Source: UBA2588 sp964343075 (GTDB lineage: Bacteria > Chloroflexota > Dehalococcoidia > Lucifugimonadales > UBA3495). Taken from it: DNA of 64,000 nt. Location: the NCBI GenBank assembly GCA_964343075.1, contig CAYFGT010000008.1:13514-77513 (forward strand). Reading direction: 5' to 3'. The position numbers and the translations under genes are program-made. Below, piece by piece: positions 1-8,439 of this stretch (within the stretch, counting starts at the first letter, position 1; each line of letters opens with the position of its first letter). The notes beneath the pieces were generated by a model. It worked only from the letters and a program-made list of their open reading frames with translations, made no database searches and was not told the origin of the DNA.

Positions 1-1659
1 GTCAGGTAGCCCAACAACAGCTGCTTCTGCTACATATTCGTGGGATACGAGAGCACTTTCAACTTCTGCTGAACCGATTCTATGTCCTGCAACGTTAAGT
101 ACATCATCAGCTCGCCCAACTACCATAAAGTAGCCGTCTTCATCTCGGAGGGCGACATCTCCTGTGAGATAAACGCCGGGAATAGTGTTCCAGCTTTCTG
201 CATATCTGTCTGGATCCCCAAATACAGTCCTGTAAAAATGTGGAAAGGGTTTTCGGATGATTAGTAGCCCGCCTTTGTTGGGCTCGCCAATTGGAACTCC
301 TTCACTATCAACTATATCTAGTTCTGCTCCGGGTAACGGCTTGCCTACACGACCAGGTTTTACATCCATGATTGGAAGTGTTCCTAGGCAAGGGCCACCA
401 GTTTCGGTTTGCCACCAGTTATCTACTATGTGCCCCCAAGTCCCAGCGCCACAAAGTGTTTTATATGCCCATTTTAAGGCCTCTGGGTTTAAAGGTTCTC
501 CTGCACATGTGAGGTAGCGTAAAGAAGTTAGATCATACTGGGAAGCTGCTTCTTCTCCATACCGCATTAACATTCGTAGAGCCGTCGGAGCTGTGAATAT
601 AACATTGACGTTATATTTTTCAATTATTTGATAAAAGGTGTCAGTATCAGGATAATCAACGGTTCCTTCTCTGAAAATAGTTGTAGACCCAGCAATCAAC
701 GGCGCATAAACAATGTAACTATGGCCAACAACCCAACCTATATCTGAGGTGCACCAGAAAGTGTCATTTTTCTTAATATCCCAAAAAGTTTTGAAATGGT
801 AGTAAGTGCCTACCATATACCCGCCGTGCACATGTAGCACTCCCTTAGGTTTACCTGTGGTACCGCTGGTGTAAAGGATATACAGAGGATCTTCTGAATC
901 CATTATTTCAGAGGGGCATACAGAGGAACTGGTTCTTATCAGGGTATCAAAATCTATTTGTCCGTCGAGAAGTGTAGTTTGCTCTCCTAGCCGTCTCCAT
1001 ACAATGGTATGCTCTAAAGTCGCAGATTTCTTTTGGGCTTCATCGGCGATAGACTTTAAATCTACATGATTTCCTCTCCGAATTCCCACGTCGCCTGTGA
1101 TTAGTGCCTTTGCTTGTACATCATCAATTCTGTCTGATAATGCTGACACGCTAAATCCTGCGAAGACGACGCTATGAATTGCTCCGATTCGGGCACAGGC
1201 AAGCATAGCAATTGCGCCTTCTGGAGTGAGAGGCATATAAATAACGACTCTATCGCCTTTCCCGATTCCCAAGGATTTTAATCCATTGGCAAACTTGCAT
1301 ACGAGTTTATGGAGCCTTCCATAGGTAAAAGTTCGTTCTGTTCCGTCCTCGCCAAGCCAGATCAAAGCTACTTTGTTGTTGTTATTCTCTAGGTGCCTGT
1401 CTAAAGCATTATGTGTGATATTGCACTTTGCATCGACAAACCATTTGAAGGTTGGAAAAGAATTTTGGTAAACGTCGGTCCAGGGGGAAAACCAGTCTAA
1501 TTCATTAGCTATTGACTCCCAAAACCCCTCGGGATCTTGTATGGATCTTTGATATTCTTTGTCATAGTTCTGAAGATTGGCTCCCTTTTTCAGATTATCA
1601 GGAGGTGAAATGATATCAGATTCTTGGAGTAAATGGTCTATTTGTCCCTTTTGAACCAT
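1..1659 (-). CDS. acsA: Acetyl-CoA synthetase, 3' end outside window
   Basis: Activates acetate (ATP + acetate + CoA) through acetyl-AMP to acetyl-CoA in the cytoplasm. 553 codons are present; the family is usually about 640-660 residues, so the C-terminal part lies left of the window. The reverse-strand translation carries the adenylation motif YTSGTTGKPKGV, the DNWWQTETG substrate-binding segment, and LTGDVALRDEDGYFMVVGRADD of the hinge region. ATG at 1659 follows AGGAGG (1665-1670). A TTGCCC-N17-TAGAAT promoter lies at 1697-1725. It is divergent from the selenocysteine sulfurtransferase. Motifs distinguish it well from other acyl-CoA ligases because of the ACS-type NWWQTET segment. Confidence 0.95.
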   Translation of the reverse strand, partial: MVQKGQIDHLLQESDIISPPDNLKKGANLQNYDKEYQRSIQDPEGFWESIANELDWFSPWTDVYQNSFPTFKWFVDAKCNITHNALDRHLENNNNKVALIWLGEDGTERTFTYGRLHKLVCKFANGLKSLGIGKGDRVVIYMPLTPEGAIAMLACARIGAIHSVVFAGFSVSALSDRIDDVQAKALITGDVGIRRGNHVDLKSIADEAQKKSATLEHTIVWRRLGEQTTLLDGQIDFDTLIRTSSSVCPSEIMDSEDPLYILYTSGTTGKPKGVLHVHGGYMVGTYYHFKTFWDIKKNDTFWCTSDIGWVVGHSYIVYAPLIAGSTTIFREGTVDYPDTDTFYQIIEKYNVNVIFTAPTALRMLMRYGEEAASQYDLTSLRYLTCAGEPLNPEALKWAYKTLCGAGTWGHIVDNWWQTETGGPCLGTLPIMDVKPGRVGKPLPGAELDIVDSEGVPIGEPNKGGLLIIRKPFPHFYRTVFGDPDRYAESWNTIPGVYLTGDVALRDEDGYFMVVGRADDVLNVAGHRIGSAEVESALVSHEYVAEAAVVGLPD

Positions 1660-1696
1660 GGAATCCTCCTATGTGGAAGTTAATTTCAGTGTTGTT

Positions 1697-1725
1697 ATTC
1701 TATATGTATCGTTTTTCTTGGGCAA
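1697..1725 (-). promoter_or_regulatory. Sigma70-type promoter for acsA
   Basis: Read on the minus strand: TTGCCC (1725-1720), 17-base spacer, TAGAAT (1702-1697). It leaves a leader of about 30 bases before the AGGAGG site of acsA. By-eye consensus match only. Confidence 0.5.
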
Positions 1726-1740
1726 GTTGTTCGGAATAAG

Positions 1741-1769
1741 TTGACCTAGTCACATCAAGACCATAAAAT
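1741..1769 (+). promoter_or_regulatory. Sigma70-type promoter for the Sec sulfurtransferase
   Basis: TTGACC (1741-1746), 17-base spacer, TAAAAT (1764-1769), ending 30 bases before the ATG at 1800. Back-to-back with the acsA promoter. By-eye consensus match only. Confidence 0.5.
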
Positions 1770-1799
1770 CGACAAAGACACTGTTTAATGGAGCTTAAA

Positions 1800-2621
1800 A
1801 TGGAGAAATATCCAGATCAAAGTTTATTGGTTGGCGTTAATTGGCTGGCAGCAAATATTAATGATTCCAATATTGTAATAATAGATTGTGACTCAGATGA
1901 TGCATATGCGCGAGGCCATATACCTGGGTCTGTACATTTGCCAACTCATATGTATGTAAAAAGCGCTAAGAATAAACTGTTTGTGATGGACGATGAGGAA
2001 TTTTCTTCAATGTGTGAAGGGCTTGGCATAGATAATGATACTTTGGTGATAACTTATGATAATTCTCAGAGTTTATATGCTACTAGATTGTGGTGGGTGT
2101 TTGATTACTATGGCCATGATAATGTCAAAGTATTAAATGGCGGATGGAGAAATTGGATAACCCAAGGAAATGAATGCAGTTTTGAGCGTCCATTGATTCG
2201 AGAGAATAAAAGATTTACTACGGGTTCAAATTTAACACGGTATGCTAACAAGGATCACTTGATTGAGGCCTGTTCTTTAGAATCATCGCAGATATGGGAT
2301 GTTCGTAGTAATGGAGAATTTGAGGGTACAGAAACACGAAATAATTCAAGAAGTGGACATGTTCCAGGTGCGGTTCATTTGGAATGGTTTAACTTAATGG
2401 ATAGACAAACACATTTGTTTAAATCAGAGGAAGACATAAGAGCCACACTTGCGTCTCACGGAATAGATTTAGAGAAGTCTATATACACTTATTGACAGGC
2501 AGGAGTGCGTGCGGCGCATGCAAATTTTGTTTTGAAATTAATCGGGCAGAGAGAAGCGAAAGTTTATGATGGATCAATGGGGGAATGGGCTAATTTAGAG
2601 GATACCCCGTTAACTAAATAA
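1800..2621 (+). CDS. Thiosulfate/mercaptopyruvate sulfurtransferase with in-frame TGA (Sec) at the catalytic position
   Basis: Two-domain rhodanese that moves sulfane sulfur from thiosulfate or 3-mercaptopyruvate to an acceptor. The frame contains TGA at 2493-2495 (residue 232) and then continues without a stop to TAA at 2619-2621, giving 273 residues, the normal family length. Around the TGA the translation is IYTY-U-QAGVRAAHANFVL, so TGA sits exactly where the family has the catalytic Cys of the C(Q/R)xGxRA loop. The N-terminal domain (DARGHIPGS-type start, YDNSQSLYATR) carries Asp in place of Cys, as usual for two-domain enzymes. A SECIS-like hairpin lies at 2506-2522 and selB lies at 16263-18146. 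The start at 1800 is preferred over 1788 because GGAG (1790-1793) lies 6 bases before it. A nonsense mutation is the alternative but fits poorly. Confidence 0.88.
2506..2522 (+). promoter_or_regulatory. Putative bacterial SECIS hairpin
   Basis: TGCGTGC-GGC-GCATGCA: seven pairs (one G-U) closing a three-base GGC loop. The loop starts 17 bases after the TGA at 2493-2495. A small apical loop with G in its first two positions, 16-37 bases after UGA, is the published bacterial SECIS consensus; this hairpin meets it. It also encodes VRAAHA of the protein, so conservation of the codons could contribute to the pairing by chance. Confidence 0.65.
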
Positions 2622-3428
2622 TCAGAGTAGATTTTTGTGCAATGCTAATAGCTCTTCGGCTGTGTAAATGGTACCGCTAAAACCATCAGGTTTTTCTTGG
2701 GCGGCTAGGATGTTGGCCGCTTGAGCCATAGCATCAGGTGTACTCCAGCTGGAATAGTCGCCGTCCGGTCGTTGAGCAATGAACCCTTCTGTTAGTACGG
2801 GTTTAAGGGGCTTAAGGACGTTAACTGCAATATTGTATTCTCCAAGTTCCGCCGCAAGGCCCCAACTGAGTCGTTCTATGGCTGCTTTGGATGCTCCGTA
2901 TGATTGGCCAATAATTTTTACTTCGTCGGAGGTGTCAGCACTTAGGGTTGAGCTAAAAATATTTGTTGCTGCATGTGAAGAGATATTAATTATGCTACCT
3001 GACATTTGTTTGATCATGGTTGGTAATACATTTTGCGTTAGGATTATAGGGGCCATCACGTTAATATCAAACATTAATTCCCAATGCTTCAAAGATGTTT
3101 CGGTGAATGTTTGGTAGTTTCCAATTCCTGCATTGTTTACTAATATATCGATTGAGTCATAGGTCGTTAATACTTTAGCGATTAGTTGTTGAATGTCCTG
3201 TTCTCTGCGTACGTTACAAACTACAGGTAGGGCTGAACCGCCAAAGGAATGAATTTCTGAGCAGGTTTCGTGAATAGAACCAGGAATCTCTCCAGATGAC
3301 TGTTCTGTCCGAGCGGTAACGACGACGTTGGCTCCGGATTTGGCTAGTTGTAACGCTATTGCTTTACCTATTCCTCGGCTAGATCCCGTTACAATAGCTA
3401 CTTTGTCTTTTAAAGAGGGTAGTTGCAA
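2622..3428 (-). CDS. SDR family NAD(P)-dependent oxidoreductase
   Basis: Classical short-chain dehydrogenase of 268 residues. It has the nucleotide-binding TGSSRGIG (14-21), NNAG (98-101), the catalytic Ser near 150 and YGASK with Tyr177 and Lys181. A segment of extra residues lies just before the Tyr. Substrate cannot be told from sequence. Its TGA stop (2624-2622) touches the TAA stop of the sulfurtransferase, so the two are convergent with no gap. It is 15 bases downstream of relA and probably in the same transcript. Confidence 0.9.
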   Translation of the reverse strand: MQLPSLKDKVAIVTGSSRGIGKAIALQLAKSGANVVVTARTEQSSGEIPGSIHETCSEIHSFGGSALPVVCNVRREQDIQQLIAKVLTTYDSIDILVNNAGIGNYQTFTETSLKHWELMFDINVMAPIILTQNVLPTMIKQMSGSIINISSHAATNIFSSTLSADTSDEVKIIGQSYGASKAAIERLSWGLAAELGEYNIAVNVLKPLKPVLTEGFIAQRPDGDYSSWSTPDAMAQAANILAAQEKPDGFSGTIYTAEELLALHKNLL

Positions 3429-3443
3429 CTGATAAGTCCTTGG

Positions 3444-5639
3444 TTAGTTACTAGAAGATTGTTCTTTTTGAAAATGAATTCTTGTAACATCTTCTACTCC
3501 AACAATGCTCCGGATTACGGTAAATAAGTTATTTAATTGAAGAACTCCGTTAGCATGAATAGTTAGGTCCATAGTAACAGATCCATCAGAGTGTTCTTGT
3601 GTGATGACAGAGGCTATATTTACACCTTCGTCAGAGACTTTGGTAGTTACATCCCTCAGTAGACCGACACGATCTACAGAGGTGATACGGATCCTAACAG
3701 GAAACAAATTCCTGGCTTCTCCCCAGGAGACGTTGATCAAATGGTCAGTGTTGGTTGCCGATTCTAAGGTTTGGCAGGATGGTTTATGGATACTTACTCC
3801 CCTTGTACGCGTAATGTATCCAATTATGTCGTCTCCAGGTACAGGGCCACAGCATCCTGCTATTCTTGTTAGAAGATCACCTGCGCCTTCTACAGTGATT
3901 CCTGATGCTGGGCTTGATATGGGTAGATCGTATCTAGTTGCATTGATGTCAGGGACGATTTGGGTTTGTCCTAGTATCTCTTTTAATTGGTTTTCAGGGA
4001 ATTTGCCGGACCCTAAATCTTCATAGAAAGTTGTGATGTTTGTATAATTAAAATGATTAATAAGATCTGTTTCGCTTACATGTATATCTAGTTTGGCTAG
4101 TTCGTTATGAGCTATCTCTTTGCCGATTTGTACATTAGTACTGCGGGTTTGTTTTTTGAACCATTGCTTCACTTTTTCTCGAGCTAAAGCGGACTTAACG
4201 TACCCCAAGTCGGGATTAAGCCAGTCATGACTAGGACCTCGAGGGATCTTGGAAACTAATATTTCTACTGTATCTCCATTTCTTAGAGATGCATCTAACG
4301 GGACGAGTTTCCCGTTTATTTTTGACCCGATGCAGGAATTTCCTAATTCTGTGTGGATTTTATATGCAAAATCCACGGGAGTTGATCCAGTAGCGAGTTC
4401 GACAATTCTTCCTTTAGGTGTATATACAAACACTTGGTCTTGAAAGAGATCATCTTTTACAGACTCGACAAATGCTGCGGTATCTTCTGAATCTCTCTGC
4501 CAGTCTAATACTTGTCTGAGCCAGTCCATTTTATTGTCAAAATCGTTTCCCTGTTGTATCCCTTGTTTGTATTTCCAGTGTGCCGCGACCCCATATTCGG
4601 CTAATTCATGCATGTCAAATGTTTTGATTTGGACTTCTAAAGGGTGATTCTCTTCACAGTATACTGTTGTGTGTAGAGCTTGATATAAAGTGTCTTTAGG
4701 GTTGCTTATGTAATCGTCGAATTGCCCAGGGATGGGGCTCCATTGTTTGTGGACCAGCCCCAATGTTTTATAGCAATCTTCTTCTGAATTGACTAGTATT
4801 CTTAGAGCGTACAAATCATAAATCTCATCTATTTCAACATCTCTTTTTGTGGAAGTTTGCTTTCTGAGTTTTTGAAATATCGAGTATATGTTTTTAGGTC
4901 GTCCACTTACTTCGCACACAACCTTGGCTGATTCTAACTGCTGAGATATGACTGAAACGATATTGTCGATATATCTCTCTCTTTCTGTCCGCTTGACAGC
5001 TAACAGACGAGAAATTTGCTTATATTGGTTTGGGTCGAGATGCTTAAATGCTAAATCGTCAAGTCTCCATTTGATTTCATATATTCCTAATCTGTGGGCC
5101 AAAGGGGAATATATGTCCAGAGTTTCCTGTGCTATGCGTTTTTGACTAGGTTCGGGAAGGGCGTCCAGAGTTTCCATGTTGTGGAGCCGATCAGCCAGTT
5201 TGATGAGTACTACTCTAACGTCTTCAGCCATAGAAATGAACATTTTCCGTAAGCTCTCAAGGTGAACATCTGTTTCTTCTAGAACATGTTCTTCTGTAGC
5301 GTTGGGCAAGTCTAGTTGAGTTAGTTTGGTAACGCCGTCTACCAATTTAGCAACTTCTGGGCCGAAGTTGTTAGATAGCTGTTCTACAGTAACCCCGCAA
5401 TCTTCTATCACATCATGTAGAAGGGTAGCTTGTAAAGTTTCAGGGTCGAGTCTCAAACTGGCTAGTGTGTGAGCTGCGGCCACAGGGTGAATTATGTAAG
5501 GATCGCCAGATTTTCGGAGTTGGCCTTCGTGACTAGTTTCAGCAAAATCAAATGCTTTTTTGATTTTGGCAACCTGCTGTTTGGGCAGGTATTCTATAGC
5601 ATTTTGTAAAGCGAGAAACTCTTGGCTAGCATTCAACAT
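3444..5639 (-). CDS. RelA/SpoT bifunctional (p)ppGpp synthetase/hydrolase
   Basis: Makes and degrades the alarmone (p)ppGpp. Domains run in the usual Rel order: HD hydrolase (HPVAAAH near 53, LLHDVIED near 76-82), synthetase (RILVNSEEDCYKTLG ... GQFDDYISNPK ... YQALHTTVY), TGS (VFVYTPKGRIVELATGSTPVDFAYKIH), and a C-terminal ACT domain (SVDRVGLLRDVTTKVSDEGVNI). The intact HDxxED signature predicts active hydrolase, so this is a long bifunctional Rel rather than a hydrolase-dead RelA. About 731 residues is normal. ATG at 5639 is preferred to the GTG six bases upstream because GGAAAG precedes it at good spacing. Confidence 0.96.
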   Translation of the reverse strand: MLNASQEFLALQNAIEYLPKQQVAKIKKAFDFAETSHEGQLRKSGDPYIIHPVAAAHTLASLRLDPETLQATLLHDVIEDCGVTVEQLSNNFGPEVAKLVDGVTKLTQLDLPNATEEHVLEETDVHLESLRKMFISMAEDVRVVLIKLADRLHNMETLDALPEPSQKRIAQETLDIYSPLAHRLGIYEIKWRLDDLAFKHLDPNQYKQISRLLAVKRTERERYIDNIVSVISQQLESAKVVCEVSGRPKNIYSIFQKLRKQTSTKRDVEIDEIYDLYALRILVNSEEDCYKTLGLVHKQWSPIPGQFDDYISNPKDTLYQALHTTVYCEENHPLEVQIKTFDMHELAEYGVAAHWKYKQGIQQGNDFDNKMDWLRQVLDWQRDSEDTAAFVESVKDDLFQDQVFVYTPKGRIVELATGSTPVDFAYKIHTELGNSCIGSKINGKLVPLDASLRNGDTVEILVSKIPRGPSHDWLNPDLGYVKSALAREKVKQWFKKQTRSTNVQIGKEIAHNELAKLDIHVSETDLINHFNYTNITTFYEDLGSGKFPENQLKEILGQTQIVPDINATRYDLPISSPASGITVEGAGDLLTRIAGCCGPVPGDDIIGYITRTRGVSIHKPSCQTLESATNTDHLINVSWGEARNLFPVRIRITSVDRVGLLRDVTTKVSDEGVNIASVITQEHSDGSVTMDLTIHANGVLQLNNLFTVIRSIVGVEDVTRIHFQKEQSSSN

Positions 5640-5744
5640 ATTCACTTTCCATTTGGAATGGCTTGATATACGAATATTATATGAAAATGATACTAGTGAT
5701 TGGAATTAAAGTCTATTAGTGAGAGGAATTTAGACGGTGTTACA

Positions 5745-5774
5745 TTGACACTAGAGATCAAGCATGGATATATT
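5745..5774 (+). promoter_or_regulatory. Sigma70-type promoter for the TrxR-like gene
   Basis: TTGACA (5745-5750), 18-base spacer, TATATT (5769-5774). Perfect -35 and five of six -10 bases, about 25 bases before the GTG start. Confidence 0.55.
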
Positions 5775-5798
5775 TGAATAAACACTTCGGGAGGGAAT

Positions 5799-6722
5799 GT
5801 GGTGCGTGAATGTGATTTATTGGTTATAGGCGCTGGTGTAGCTGGGCTAACTGCTGGCTTGTTTGGGGCGAGGTATGGGTTAAATACCATAGTAACTGAT
5901 AAGTTGATGCCAGGAGCCCAGATAATTAACGTAGAAAGCATTCAAAATTTTCCGGGTTTCCCAGAAGGTATTTCTGGTGCGGAATTGGGCCCCATAATTC
6001 AGCAGCAAGCAATGGGCGCGGGGGCGAAATTTGCATATGAAGAAATCGTAGGGATTGTTCAGTTTCCTGACCATAAAATAGTTACCGGTGTAAGCGAACA
6101 ATATAAGACTAAAGCGGTGATAATTTCGTCGGGCTCTACGCTGAGATCGTTGGGAGTCCCTGGAGAAGAATTATTTGAAGGTAAAGGTGTTTCTCATTGT
6201 GCTTCATGTGACGGGCCGCTATTCATGAAAGAAGAAGTGGCTGTAATAGGCTCTGGGGATTCGGGATTAGAGGAAGCTTTGACCCTTACTGAATATGTGT
6301 CAAAGGTGTATTTGATGTGTAGGTCAGAAGATTTAACAGGTCACCGCGCCCTTCAAGATGCGGTCAGAAAAAATTCCCAGATTGAAATTCTTGTAAATAC
6401 TGAGATAGTAAATATTTATGGTGAAGAATCTGTTAATGGAATAATCACCAAAAATACTAAAACTAATTTACAAAATGATTTTCCTCTGTCGGGTGTTTTT
6501 ATTTATGTTGGGTTAAACCCCAATTCCGATGCGTATAGAGGTCTCATAAGAATGGATAAAAGTGGCCATATTAATGTTGATTTAGACTTAATGACGTCTG
6601 TTCCCGGTGTTTTTGCTGCTGGAGATATCAGAGAGTGTTCATCTTCACAGCTTATTTCTGCTGCAGGAGATGGAGCCACTGCAGCTATAGGGGCATTTAA
6701 TTTTATTGCAAGAAACAATTGA
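5799..6722 (+). CDS. Thioredoxin-reductase-like FAD/NAD(P)-binding oxidoreductase
   Basis: Low-molecular-weight thioredoxin reductase fold, 307 residues. Visible are the FAD motif VIGAGVAGLTAG (9-20), the redox CASC (Cys134, Cys137) inside SHCASCDGP, a second nucleotide motif VIGSGDSGLEEA near 150, and the C-terminal GVFAAGDIRE FAD-binding segment. The active-site pair is intact, so NADPH-dependent reduction of thioredoxin or a similar disulfide is likely, although related ferredoxin- or peroxiredoxin-coupled enzymes share these motifs. The start is GTG; GTG at 5799 and 5802 are both possible, and GGGAGGGA just upstream fits 5802 slightly better. Confidence 0.88.
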   Translation: MVRECDLLVIGAGVAGLTAGLFGARYGLNTIVTDKLMPGAQIINVESIQNFPGFPEGISGAELGPIIQQQAMGAGAKFAYEEIVGIVQFPDHKIVTGVSEQYKTKAVIISSGSTLRSLGVPGEELFEGKGVSHCASCDGPLFMKEEVAVIGSGDSGLEEALTLTEYVSKVYLMCRSEDLTGHRALQDAVRKNSQIEILVNTEIVNIYGEESVNGIITKNTKTNLQNDFPLSGVFIYVGLNPNSDAYRGLIRMDKSGHINVDLDLMTSVPGVFAAGDIRECSSSQLISAAGDGATAAIGAFNFIARNN

Positions 6723-6803
6723 TTTGGAGACAACCTTTTTTGTCCCATTGGGTTTTGTTATACTCATGCGGCAAAAAAATACAATCCAAGGAATGAGGTG
6801 TGC

Positions 6804-8102
6804 ATGCCAGCTTACGCGGTTATAGGAGCTCAATGGGGAGATGAAGGGAAAGGCAAGATAGTTGATTTGTTTGCTGAAAAAATGGATTTTGTCGTTCGAT
6901 ATGCTGGAGGCAACAACGCCGGCCATACTGTAAAGAACCCTGCTGGGGATTTCCAATTACACTTGATTCCTTCAGGGATTTGCACTCCGGGGGTCACTAG
7001 CATTATAGGGAATGGGGTGGTGATTGATCCGGATGCTTTATTTAATGAGCTCGACTCGCTAAATAAGATGGGCCTAATTAATGAAAATTTATTTCTGAGC
7101 GACAGAGCGCATGTAATTATGCCCTATCACATTTTGATAGATTTACTAGAAGAAGAATCAAGAGGAGACGCATCTATTGGTACGACTGGTAGAGGGGTTG
7201 GTCCCGCCTATGTGGACAAGATCGGTAGATCAGGAATCCAGATAGGAGACTTGATACGATTAACTACACCGGATAAAGCATCCATAATTCAAAGAATGAC
7301 TGCTATTTTTGAATCTAAAAATGATGTAATAAATAAGATTTATGGTAAACCACGTTTGGATATACAAGATTTATTTGAGCAATGCATGAAATGGGGAGAG
7401 ATGCTTCGTCCCTATGTAAGATATACAGAGCAAATGATCAATGAGGCGCTGAGAACTAATCAGAAGGTGTTATTAGAAGGAGCACAAGGGACTCTTCTTG
7501 ATGTTGATCACGGATCATATCCATATGTCACTTCGTCATCTCCTTCTATTGGTGGTACCTGTACAGGGCTGGGAATCAACACTAAAGAAATTTCACAAAT
7601 AGTGGGGATTTATAAGGCCTATTGCACGAGAGTAGGTAGCGGGCCAATGCCGACTGAAATGGATAGTGATACTGCTCACAAATTAAGAGAAATTGCTGGC
7701 GAATATGGAGTAACTACAGGAAGGGCACGAAGAATAGGATGGTTTGATGGGGTTGCGGGCCGTTATAGTCAGGCAATTAATGGGTTTACGTCAATGGTGA
7801 TTACAAGATTAGATATATTAGATAAATTTCCGGCTATTAAATATTGTGTGGGTTATGAAATAGATGGAGAAAGGGTAAATCATTTCATCCCCAACGCTTC
7901 TTACTTGCAGAAAGTAAGTCCGGTGTATGAAGAATTAAAAGGATGGGAACAATCAACTTATGGGATTACCAAATTAGAAGATTTGCCTAAAGAAGCGAGA
8001 ATATACCTAGAGAAACTGGAGAGTTTGGTAGGATGCAGGCTAGGGGCTGTTTCTACTGGTCCTAGAAGAGAACAAACAATAATCCTTGACCAAATTAATT
8101 AG
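6804..8102 (+). CDS. purA: Adenylosuccinate synthase
   Basis: Joins IMP and aspartate with GTP hydrolysis to form adenylosuccinate, the first committed step to AMP. The N-terminus AYAVIGAQWGDEGKGK is the family P-loop, followed by GGNNAGHT, GTTGRGVGPAY, LEGAQGTLLDVDHG and TGRARRIGWFD. The ATG at 6804 has GAGG five bases before it and matches the family N-terminus; the GTG at 6798 overlaps that site and is rejected. 432 residues is normal. It may share a transcript with the TrxR-like gene upstream. Confidence 0.98.
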   Translation: MPAYAVIGAQWGDEGKGKIVDLFAEKMDFVVRYAGGNNAGHTVKNPAGDFQLHLIPSGICTPGVTSIIGNGVVIDPDALFNELDSLNKMGLINENLFLSDRAHVIMPYHILIDLLEEESRGDASIGTTGRGVGPAYVDKIGRSGIQIGDLIRLTTPDKASIIQRMTAIFESKNDVINKIYGKPRLDIQDLFEQCMKWGEMLRPYVRYTEQMINEALRTNQKVLLEGAQGTLLDVDHGSYPYVTSSSPSIGGTCTGLGINTKEISQIVGIYKAYCTRVGSGPMPTEMDSDTAHKLREIAGEYGVTTGRARRIGWFDGVAGRYSQAINGFTSMVITRLDILDKFPAIKYCVGYEIDGERVNHFIPNASYLQKVSPVYEELKGWEQSTYGITKLEDLPKEARIYLEKLESLVGCRLGAVSTGPRREQTIILDQIN

Positions 8103-8115
8103 GAGTCAAAATACA

Positions 8116-8334
8116 ATGTCGGATAATAAATTTGGTATATATTTCAACGCGGACTTAGGCCAAATAGTGCGGATAAACTCACCATATTGGATTCCTGAAG
8201 AGCCGGATTGGGTGTTTATTACAGATCGAGTGAATGCTACCTTGATTGAAGTCAGAACCATGATCGAAGAAAAGAAACTTTTTGAATCGATCGGAAGTAT
8301 ACATTGGGGATCTTTACCAGGATCAGAGAATTAA
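8116..8334 (+). CDS. Small conserved-looking protein, unknown function
   Basis: 72-residue protein beginning MSDNKFGIYF. AGGAG (8101-8105) overlaps the purA stop and serves the ATG at 8116; a longer frame from 8086 would overlap purA and lacks its own site. The sequence is mixed acidic and aromatic with a single possible helix (VNATLIEVRTMIEEKK) and ends in PGSEN. No signal peptide, membrane segment or metal motif. Coupling to purA and the good ribosome site argue that it is real. I do not recognise the family. Confidence 0.6.
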   Translation: MSDNKFGIYFNADLGQIVRINSPYWIPEEPDWVFITDRVNATLIEVRTMIEEKKLFESIGSIHWGSLPGSEN

Positions 8335-8439
8335 TCAAAAGAAATTTATTCGCCCTCGGATAAAACAAGGCCGGTTTCAGGACTATAAAATAGCAGCTAA
8401 AATAATTGAACGGAAGCTATTAAAGAAACAAGCTAAATC

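Noticed and set aside
1788..2495. Sulfurtransferase called as a 235-residue protein ending at TGA 2493-2495
   Set aside because: The TGA sits at the catalytic Cys codon, the frame continues open with family sequence to 2621, and selB is present. Truncation or pseudogene is the weaker reading.
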